Positions 19,658 to 24,271 of a DNA stretch of 24,271 nucleotides are shown here, piece after piece. This DNA comes from a virus. The stretch covers positions 1 to 24,271 of the IMG/VR virus record IMGVR_UViG_3300022868_000096; one strand, given 5' to 3'. Both the position numbers and the translations under genes were made by a program. The notes beneath the pieces were generated by a model. That model was not told the origin of the DNA. It did no database searches and saw only the letters and a program-made list of their open reading frames with translations. How positions within the stretch are numbered: the stretch's first letter is position 1; each line of letters starts with the position of its first letter.

Positions 19658-19765
19658 ATGGAAAATAAAAATGAAATAAGAACTTTAATAATTATTTTAT
19701 TATCAGGATACTCCTTTTCTTTTATTATCTGTGAAATAATAAATAATTTAACTAATAACAAATAA
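19658..19765 (+). CDS. Single-span membrane peptide (35 aa)
   Basis: MENKNEIRTLIIILLSGYSF then SFIICEIINNLTNNK. The hydrophobic stretch from about residue 9 to 28 is long enough to span the membrane. Four bases separate its ATG from the previous stop. It could be a small inner-membrane effector or a holin-like peptide, but no lysis gene is next to it. Confidence 0.55.
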   Translation: MENKNEIRTLIIILLSGYSFSFIICEIINNLTNNK

Positions 19766-19769
19766 CAAT

Positions 19770-19991
19770 ATGGAAAACACAACAGAAAATATCTTTACTA
19801 TTTATAAAATACATAAAGACAAAATGCTTTTATCTCCTAAAACAGGAAAACCTTATCTTAGTTATAATTCTATAATAGAATTAGCGACTAGACTTGGAGC
19901 AACAAAAACACCTAAGGGCAACTGGGAGATAACACAAGGAAATATTGATAGATGGAATAATGCTGTAAAAGTTATACAAGGATTAGAATAA
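19770..19991 (+). CDS. Hypothetical early protein (73 aa)
   Basis: MENTTENIFTIYKIHKDKML, LSPKTGKPYLSYNSIIELAT, RLGATKTPKGNWEITQGNID, RWNNAVKVIQGLE. Central YNSIIELATRLGATKTPKGN could be a helix-turn-helix, followed by a short basic strand and helix. The ATG follows AATAACAAT. DNA binding is a weak inference; no family recognised. Confidence 0.6.
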   Translation: MENTTENIFTIYKIHKDKMLLSPKTGKPYLSYNSIIELATRLGATKTPKGNWEITQGNIDRWNNAVKVIQGLE

Positions 19992-20002
19992 TAAATAATT
20001 AT

Positions 20003-20089
20003 ATGTTAGAACTAATATTTTATATTATTGTCTTTATTTTATGTATAGGGATACCAGCTTATATACATAGGAATGACGAAACATTTTAG
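20003..20089 (+). CDS. Single-span membrane peptide (28 aa)
   Basis: MLELIFYIIVFILCIGIPAY then IHRNDETF. A near-pure hydrophobic segment followed by a short charged tail. It ends in TAG three bases before the -35 of the next promoter. Too short to be certain. Confidence 0.45.
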   Translation: MLELIFYIIVFILCIGIPAYIHRNDETF

Positions 20090-20092
20090 CCC

Positions 20093-20121
20093 TTGACAAA
20101 ACATTATATCTATGATATTAT
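20093..20121 (+). promoter_or_regulatory. Second early promoter
   Basis: TTGACA (20093-20098), 17-nt spacer, TATTAT (20116-20121); expected start near 20128. An alternative TATAAT at 20119-20124 would need a 20-nt spacer. It drives the 20273 gene onward. Confidence 0.85.
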
Positions 20122-20129
20122 AATAATAT

Positions 20130-20245
20130 CAAGATATGAAAATCTTGTCTGGGCTAATCGTATAACCCTAATGACATTTTCTTCAACTTCTTTACGACTG
20201 CTTGGACTTCCCTTCCTGTTATGAAAATTAACAGGAAGGCGAAGT
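20130..20245 (+). promoter_or_regulatory. Structured leader of the second early operon
   Basis: Two hairpins: CAAGAT/ATCTTG (20130-20147, loop ATGAAA) and a very stable one in which ACTTC-CCTTCCTGTT (20206-20220) pairs with AACAGGAAGG-C-GAAGT (20230-20245), fifteen pairs with one bulged C. The second lies 27 bases upstream of ATG 20273. No T-run follows, so it is not an ordinary intrinsic terminator; perhaps it controls translation or RNA stability. Confidence 0.6.
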
Positions 20246-20272
20246 AAAACATTATTTATTTAATTATATATC

Positions 20273-20728
20273 ATGCTTTATATAAACATAAATATACCAC
20301 CTAAAAATTTGTCTGATGAACACTTGAAAAGAGAACATGCTAATATAAAAAAAATTCCTATTTATTTTAGGAAAGTTATAAATAGCAAAGAGAAGTGGCG
20401 AAAATTGGATCAAATTAAAAAGACAAAAGAAAATCATTTGTATTTTTTCTTAAACAAACCACAATTTACGATGTCAAGATATTTAAAACTTCATACCGAA
20501 TGTGAGAAAAGAGGATTTTATTTGAAAGATTATCGTGAGCAATGGGGGGTTTATGGGAATAAAAAATACTATGAGTGGTATAAACTATACAAACCGACCA
20601 AAAAAGACAAGGAAAAGGCTGTCAATCGCCTTGAACTTGATATAAAAACCATGATTGATAGAGAATTTTTAACTTATTACTCCTCACGATTAACCAAAGG
20701 CGGAGCAATAGACAAACTTAACAAATAA
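20273..20728 (+). CDS. T4 endonuclease V-like protein, probable inactive homologue
   Basis: 151 residues. The N-terminal ININIPPKNLSDEHLKREHA and the later LYFFLNKPQFTMSRYLKLHT-ECEKRGF follow the layout of T4 DenV, the pyrimidine-dimer DNA glycosylase ('iNl...Ls.qHL.aEyRel...' and 'hv.ffydk..fl..R...l..Ec..RgF'). In DenV the N-terminal Thr 2 amine attacks and Glu 23 and Arg 22 are essential. Here residue 2 is Leu, so the initiator Met may not be removed, and the Arg-Glu pair aligns with Ala-Asn (residues 23-24). A DenV fold with altered or lost catalysis is the likely reading. It is the first gene after the second promoter. The alignment is from memory and by eye. Confidence 0.65.
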   Translation: MLYININIPPKNLSDEHLKREHANIKKIPIYFRKVINSKEKWRKLDQIKKTKENHLYFFLNKPQFTMSRYLKLHTECEKRGFYLKDYREQWGVYGNKKYYEWYKLYKPTKKDKEKAVNRLELDIKTMIDREFLTYYSSRLTKGGAIDKLNK

Positions 20729-20731
20729 TAT

Positions 20732-21055
20732 ATGATAATGACAACAATAATTTTAACAATCGCCTGTTTAGGAGGTTGGAAAGCAGGGGAAATCTTAGCA
20801 AAAATAATTGTTAAGATAATGAAAAGAAGAGAAGAAAAAAAACAAGAAAAAGGTATGGAAAAAAGATTAAAAGATTTGGAAAAAGAAGCACTTAAAATTA
20901 AATTTAAAGAAATATCAAAATTACAATTAAAAATTATTGGTATTGAACTTGATAGAGTGGGAGATATTAAAACAATAAACTTTATACTTGCTGATTTTAG
21001 AAAAAGATTGGAAGCTTTAGAAGGTAAAAAAAAATCTAAAAAAAATAATAAATAA
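20732..21055 (+). CDS. Membrane-anchored coiled-coil protein (107 aa)
   Basis: An N-terminal hydrophobic segment (IILTIACLGGWKAGEILAKI, about residues 6-25) is followed by a basic turn (KIMKRREEKKQEK) and a long charged coiled coil (MEKRLKDLEKEALKIKFKEI, LQLKIIGIELDRVGDIKTIN) with a Lys-rich tail. A single membrane anchor with a cytoplasmic coiled coil is likely. ATGATAATG gives two possible starts in frame (20732 and 20738). Start context AATATATG. Function unknown. Confidence 0.6.
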   Translation: MIMTTIILTIACLGGWKAGEILAKIIVKIMKRREEKKQEKGMEKRLKDLEKEALKIKFKEISKLQLKIIGIELDRVGDIKTINFILADFRKRLEALEGKKKSKKNNK

Positions 21056-21059
21056 ATAT

Positions 21060-21332
21060 ATGTTTAAAAAAATAAAAGAAATAATAGTAAAAAAAGATTA
21101 TGTATTTTGTGAAGATTGTGGTATAGCAATTAAGAGAGAAAAAGCATACGAGGTAGAAGAAAATTTTTATAGGAATATTCCAGGTGATATAAAAAATATG
21201 ACTAAAAAATATTATTGTGAAAAACATAAAAAACCTTATGATTTTAAAAAACTATCTGATCCATTTTTTGGAAAACCAGAATATTATAAAACAATGATTG
21301 AAGTAGATGAAAAAGGTAAAGTAATCAAATAA
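21060..21332 (+). CDS. CxxC-CxxH zinc-binding protein (90 aa)
   Basis: Cys 17 and 20 (VFCEDCG) and Cys 53/His 56 (YYCEKHKKPY) could make one zinc site. Around them are AIKREKAYEVEENFYRNIPG and a C-terminal FFGKPEYYKTMIEVDEKGKV. Small zinc fingers like this are common in phage early operons, as DNA- or protein-binding modules. Stop and the next ATG are one base apart. Confidence 0.65.
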   Translation: MFKKIKEIIVKKDYVFCEDCGIAIKREKAYEVEENFYRNIPGDIKNMTKKYYCEKHKKPYDFKKLSDPFFGKPEYYKTMIEVDEKGKVIK

Positions 21333-21333
21333 T

Positions 21334-21540
21334 ATGTCAGCACTAGACAAACAAATAGGAGGAGGACATTATAAAGATATGGTAATCCAGCCAGTTGAAT
21401 TTATCACTAAGAACAACTTAGGATTTATTGAAGGCTGTATCATAAAATACATTTCTAGGTATAAAGACAAAAATTGTGTAGAAGATTTAAAAAAGATTAA
21501 GCATTATGTAGATTTGTTAATTGAAATAAATTATAAATAA
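21334..21540 (+). CDS. DUF3310 family protein
   Basis: 68 residues with the full DUF3310 signature: KQIGGGHYKDMVIQPVEFIT (residues 6-25), NNLGFIEGCIIKYISRYKDK, and VEDLKKIKHYVDLLIEINYK. The family is widespread in phages of many hosts; some members are called SaV-like or linked to nucleotide metabolism, but the biochemical role is not settled. The invariant 'GG.HYk.m.iQP.efi..n.l.f..Gn.iKYi.Ry' pattern is intact except that Asn is replaced by Cys in GC. Between a zinc-binding gene and a nuclease-like gene. Confidence 0.9.
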   Translation: MSALDKQIGGGHYKDMVIQPVEFITKNNLGFIEGCIIKYISRYKDKNCVEDLKKIKHYVDLLIEINYK

Positions 21541-21541
21541 T

Positions 21542-21949
21542 ATGAACGAAAAACAATTACAATCTTTATATACAAAATGGATAAGAGAACAGATTGAATT
21601 AGGTAAAATGGAAACTTTTGTTTATGAATTGAAAATTAAACCACGAGGGAAAAGACTGAACTTTAAAAGCGATTTAAGACCACAACAAATACCTTCTCTT
21701 TTACAAACTAAACATTCATGTCTTTCACATAAGATTTCGGATTTTTCAATGATGGATTCTAAACCTTTTGATGGTTTTGTGGTATGTAGAGAACCAGCTT
21801 ATTTAGTTGTTTGCTGGTATGAACCACGAAAACCAAAGATACTTTACCATCTGGATCCAGATATTATAAATGATATGATAAAAAGTGGTAAGAAATCTAT
21901 AAGTGAAGATGAAGCTAATATTATCAAAGACTTTTATAAAATAATTTAA
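21542..21949 (+). CDS. Possible PD-(D/E)XK nuclease-like protein
   Basis: 135 residues. After an N-terminal helix (LQSLYTKWIREQIELGKMET) comes the strand TFVYELKIKPRGKRLNFKSD containing ELK (29-31), then LRPQQIPSLLQTKHSCLSHK, ISDFSMMDSKPFDGFVVCRE and AYLVVCWYEPRKPK. The E-x-K, the H-K-ISD segment and K-P-F-D (74-77) match phage Holliday-junction-resolvase or recombination nuclease-like proteins I have seen ('fE.K...slpf..l..hQ...L..a.....y.i.D......pFD.f'). A recombination or replication nuclease is plausible. No other motif can be checked by eye. Confidence 0.5.
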   Translation: MNEKQLQSLYTKWIREQIELGKMETFVYELKIKPRGKRLNFKSDLRPQQIPSLLQTKHSCLSHKISDFSMMDSKPFDGFVVCREPAYLVVCWYEPRKPKILYHLDPDIINDMIKSGKKSISEDEANIIKDFYKII

Positions 21950-21953
21950 TTAT

Positions 21954-22229
21954 ATGAGTAAAGAAATAATAATAGAACAAAAATTAAATGGAGAAATTAT
22001 AACAACTATTGATGGAATTGTAGTAGAATATTTACCATCAAAATTTTTAAAAGAAGGAATGACTATAATAAAAAATTTTTACGTATCTTTTGATGAAGCA
22101 AGTATAAGATATGGGTGGTTTATAACACAAAAAGAAGAACTACCTAATTTTGAAAAAGAAAAGGAAATTGACGAAGATCAAGAATACGAACGCCAAAAGG
22201 ATTTAAACGAAGAAGGTTTACTTAAATAA
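21954..22229 (+). CDS. Acidic hypothetical protein (91 aa)
   Basis: Beta-rich first half (MSKEIIIEQKLNGEIITTID, GIVVEYLPSKFLKEGMTIIK, NFYVSFDEASIRYGWFITQK) and a very acidic tail (EELPNFEKEKEIDEDQEYER). It starts four bases after the preceding stop. Unrecognised. Confidence 0.65.
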   Translation: MSKEIIIEQKLNGEIITTIDGIVVEYLPSKFLKEGMTIIKNFYVSFDEASIRYGWFITQKEELPNFEKEKEIDEDQEYERQKDLNEEGLLK

Positions 22230-22240
22230 TAAATAATACT

Positions 22241-22492
22241 ATGGAAAATAAAATAATAGTTTTAGTAGGAAGTGGAAATAATGGAAAAACTACACTTACT
22301 AAAATGATAAAAGGTAAAAATGAAAAGATAAAAATTTACGAAGATTTAAACGAAGAAAATGAATTGGAAATTAAAAAAGATTTTGAAAATAATGATATTG
22401 AATTAGTTATAATAAATGTAAATGATGTAAAATCAATAACAGCAGGTATAAAAAGAAGGGCTTTAATATTTAATTTAGATAAAATAATTTAA
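22241..22492 (+). CDS. Minimal P-loop protein (83 aa)
   Basis: VLVGSGNNGKTTLTKMIKG (8-26) is a perfect Walker A (GxxxxGKT, residues 10-17). A later hydrophobic strand (IELVIINVNDV, 53-63) could be a degenerate Walker B, with Asn-Asp at the end. At 83 residues it is far below the size of a full nucleotide kinase or ATPase, and lacks a visible lid or adenine-binding part. The frame is intact with no frameshift, so this seems to be a real mini-NTPase-like domain or a remnant kept for nucleotide binding. Confidence 0.65.
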   Translation: MENKIIVLVGSGNNGKTTLTKMIKGKNEKIKIYEDLNEENELEIKKDFENNDIELVIINVNDVKSITAGIKRRALIFNLDKII

Positions 22493-22497
22493 ATAAT

Positions 22498-22842
22498 ATG
22501 GAAATCACAAAAGAAGAAAAAAACCATATAATTATATGGAGATTATTAAAAAAAATAAGTGTAAAACACGGAGAAGGTTATTATTCTTTAAATATATCAC
22601 CAAAAGAAATAAACACAGGATATTATTTACCTAAAACAGCTCATTCTAAATTTGATAATGAAAAAGAAACAATAAAATCATTAAATAATCTATTAAAAAT
22701 TTCTACAATAGAATATAAAACTGATTTAGAAGGAATGGAAAAAAGATTAGTAGAATTAAAAGAAAAAAAAAGAGAAATTGATAAAACACTAAAAAATTAT
22801 AAAAGAGATTATAATAAAGTAATCTCAAATTTAAATAAATAA
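22498..22842 (+). CDS. Coiled-coil hypothetical protein (114 aa)
   Basis: A short N-terminal helix (KEEKNHIIIWRLLKKISVKH), a Tyr/Ser turn (GEGYYSLNISPKEINTGYYL) and a long basic/acidic coiled coil at the end (GMEKRLVELKEKKREIDKTL, KNYKRDYNKVISNLNK). ATG is five bases after the preceding stop. No family recognised. Confidence 0.65.
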   Translation: MEITKEEKNHIIIWRLLKKISVKHGEGYYSLNISPKEINTGYYLPKTAHSKFDNEKETIKSLNNLLKISTIEYKTDLEGMEKRLVELKEKKREIDKTLKNYKRDYNKVISNLNK

Positions 22843-22845
22843 AAT

Positions 22846-23316
22846 ATGAAAATTACAAAAGAAGAAATCTTGGAAAATTTAGACCAAGTAAAAAAATATA
22901 TAAGTGAAATAGATAATAAACCAAAAATAGAAGAAGGAACAAAACATTGGTTTATAGATGGAGGAAATCAAAAAGGTTATACTTTTTGGAATAATGATAA
23001 TTTTGATAAAGAAAGATTAGCAAATCATAATGTATATCTAAAAGAAGCAAACTGCAATAAACAAGTAGCTAAAAACGAAGCACTAAACAAAATCAAAACT
23101 TTCATAAAAGATAATTTTGAAGAGTTTGTACCTGATTGGGAAGTTGAAGATGAAAATAAATATAGTATATATTATGATTATAAAGATGAAGAATGGAGAA
23201 TAGAATATAATCGTTATTGTAGAGAATTAACTTTATTACCCTTCCTAAAATCAGAAAAACAAGCAGAACAACTTGTAAAAGACTGCAAAAAAGAATTAGA
23301 TATTTTAATTAAATAA
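22846..23316 (+). CDS. Hypothetical phage protein with duplicated C-terminal tail
   Basis: 156 residues. The stretch EGTKHWFIDGGNQKGYTFWN, NDNFDKERLANHNVYLKEAN resembles a widely scattered phage protein type ('..yW.i...G.i....w.nd..D..R...gN.f.t.eeA') of unknown function, and the C-terminal FLKSEKQAEQLVKDCKKELD is its usual 'F.t.eeAe..i..c..eL' helix. The last 22 codons are duplicated in the gene at 23892-24023. Start ATG 22846 is three bases after the previous stop. Confidence 0.7.
   Translation: MKITKEEILENLDQVKKYISEIDNKPKIEEGTKHWFIDGGNQKGYTFWNNDNFDKERLANHNVYLKEANCNKQVAKNEALNKIKTFIKDNFEEFVPDWEVEDENKYSIYYDYKDEEWRIEYNRYCRELTLLPFLKSEKQAEQLVKDCKKELDILIK
23252..23316 (+). repeat. 65-bp direct repeat, copy 1
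   Basis: Matches 23959-24023 with two differences. It encodes EKQAEQLVKDCKKELDILIK at the end of the 156-residue protein. Confidence 0.95.
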
Positions 23317-23326
23317 ATATAACAAT

Positions 23327-23890
23327 ATGAATCAAGGTGGAAAATTAGCTGGTGGAAATCCAGCAAGAGGTAGGGTAAAAAATGATTACTATGCTACTCA
23401 TTCTGACAGTACAAAAGCCCTTTTAGAAGTAGAAGAAATTTTATACCCAGCCTTAGAACCTGCTTGTGGAGAAGGACATATAAGCAAATTATTATGTGAA
23501 AATGATACAGGTTCTTACGATTTAATATATAGAGGTTATGGAAAAGGTGGAATTGATTTTTTAAAACACGATTTTGAGTTTCCTTATAATACAGTAATTA
23601 CTAATCCTCCTTTTAAATACTTTCAAGAGTTTGTAGAAAAAGCATTAAAGATAGCTAACAAGAAAGTTATTATGTTTGGAAAACTGCAAGCATTAGAAGG
23701 ACAAAAAAGAGCAACCTTTTTAGAAACAACACCACTAAAGACTGTCTATGTTTTTAAAAAAAGACAACAACCAATGAGAAATGGAAAAGAATTAGATGAT
23801 AATGGTAAAAAGATGGGTAGTACAATGGCTTTTGCTTGGTTTGTCTGGGAAATTGGATATGAAGGTAGTCCTATAATTAAATGGATTTAA
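23327..23890 (+). CDS. N6-adenine methyltransferase-like protein
   Basis: 187 residues with motif I EPACGEG (44-50), which binds SAM, and motif IV ITNPPF (91-96), as in N6-adenine or N-type methyltransferases of phages. The N-terminal KNDYYATHSDSTKALLEVEE is the known 'DfY.Tp...t..ll' opening with His for Pro. The C-terminal AFAWFVWEIGYEGSPIIKWI is the usual end. It probably methylates DNA or possibly another target, perhaps to evade restriction. Preceded by TATAACAATATG. It is flanked by the 65-bp direct repeat, so this gene or the block around it was recently moved or duplicated. Confidence 0.85.
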   Translation: MNQGGKLAGGNPARGRVKNDYYATHSDSTKALLEVEEILYPALEPACGEGHISKLLCENDTGSYDLIYRGYGKGGIDFLKHDFEFPYNTVITNPPFKYFQEFVEKALKIANKKVIMFGKLQALEGQKRATFLETTPLKTVYVFKKRQQPMRNGKELDDNGKKMGSTMAFAWFVWEIGYEGSPIIKWI

Positions 23891-23891
23891 T

Positions 23892-24023
23892 ATGACAGTA
23901 AAAACATTCGGCTATCTAATAAATAATTATAAATATCCTATTGATATAAAAGCTAAAACAGAAAAACAAGCAGAACAACTTATAAAAGACTGCGAAAAAG
24001 AATTAGATATTTTAATTAAATAA
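23892..24023 (+). CDS. Short chimeric protein with duplicated C-terminus (43 aa)
   Basis: MTVKTFGYLINNYKYPIDIK is unlike the 156-residue protein, but the remaining AKTEKQAEQLIKDCEKELDI-LIK repeats its C-terminal helix almost exactly. Either the C-terminus was copied onto a new start, or this is the remains of a second full-length copy. A TAA stop ends the protein as in copy 1. Confidence 0.65.
   Translation: MTVKTFGYLINNYKYPIDIKAKTEKQAEQLIKDCEKELDILIK
23959..24023 (+). repeat. 65-bp direct repeat, copy 2
   Basis: 63 of 65 bases identical to 23252-23316, 707 bp apart. The differences are G/A (CTTGTA versus CTTATA) and A/G (TGCAAA versus TGCGAA). Confidence 0.95.
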
Positions 24024-24059
24024 AAAATCTAGCAATTAAGCTGGGGTAAAAATAAATAT

Positions 24060-24271
24060 ATGGAAAAAAAATTAGTAAGAGTTTACACAAAAATTACAGT
24101 AAACCAAATTAATGTATTTGAATCAACTAAAACTGAATATCAAAATACAAAAGAAAAAGACGAAAAAGGTAATGATATTTGGAGTGACGTAGAAATTCCA
24201 AATCAAATAACTTTAAATGAAACAGAAGAAAAATTGTATGAACAGAAATTTGAAGAAGGAGATTTAAATGT
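24060..24271 (+). CDS. Partial hypothetical protein at the right edge
   Basis: From ATG 24060, 70 codons before the window ends: MEKKLVRVYTKITVNQINVF, ESTKTEYQNTKEKDEKGNDI, WSDVEIPNQITLNETEEKLY. Basic start, acidic body. The leader AAATAAAT matches other genes. No function can be given from the fragment. Confidence 0.6.
   Translation, partial: MEKKLVRVYTKITVNQINVFESTKTEYQNTKEKDEKGNDIWSDVEIPNQITLNETEEKLYEQKFEEGDLN

Overview
The window is a contiguous piece of a very AT-rich double-stranded DNA tailed-phage (or prophage) genome; both ends cut through genes. It carries hallmark phage genes: large and small terminase, portal, a scaffold-like protein, an HK97-type major capsid protein and tail-fibre or adhesin proteins. 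I saw no integrase, repressor, tRNA or CRISPR array. The host cannot be named from this sequence. Three points bear on it. Promoters are close to bacterial sigma-70 consensus (TTGACA, 17-nt spacer, TATAAT-like). Almost no gene has a Shine-Dalgarno sequence. Every complete gene whose stop I read ends in TAA or TAG, never TGA. This argues against a typical Bacillota phage (strong Shine-Dalgarno) and a typical Bacteroidota phage (different promoter signature); a Patescibacteria-like or other SD-poor host is only a guess.

Layout. Positions 1-14202 form the late module on the minus strand, read right to left: a methyltransferase-like protein, an HExxH metallopeptidase-like protein, small terminase, a hypothetical, large terminase, a hypothetical, portal, a hypothetical, a scaffold-like protein, two hypotheticals, a decoration-like protein, the major capsid protein, a beta-helix surface protein, a VVETPK-repeat protein, a beta-sandwich protein, a coiled-coil protein, a repeat-bearing fibre, a tiny zinc-binding protein, a LamG adhesin, and the start of another fibre-like gene. 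Promoters lie at 14248-14276 and 10750-10778, with a weaker one at 3008-3036. Most gaps in this module hold stable hairpins.

Positions 14203-16332 are the control region. Two self-contained plus-strand units sit here, each with its own promoter and an identical 29-nt terminator that overlaps the stop codon. One encodes a lone HTH protein, the other a related HTH fused to an HNH nuclease. A 1.1-kb gene-free stretch follows, with palindromes, repeats, a perfect DnaA-box sequence and terminator-like hairpins.

Positions 16333-20089 hold about 17 tiny, mostly unrecognisable plus-strand early genes behind a promoter at 16139-16167 and a leader with competing hairpins. From 20093 a second early promoter and structured leader drive a T4 endonuclease V-like protein lacking the expected active-site residues, a DUF3310 protein, a possible PD-(D/E)XK nuclease, a mini P-loop protein, an adenine methyltransferase-like protein and others, running off the right end.

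The most unusual aspects are the duplicated HTH / HTH-HNH cassettes with stop-codon-embedded terminators, the attenuator-like structured leaders before the portal, decoration/capsid and early operons, and a 65-bp near-perfect duplication flanking the second methyltransferase gene.
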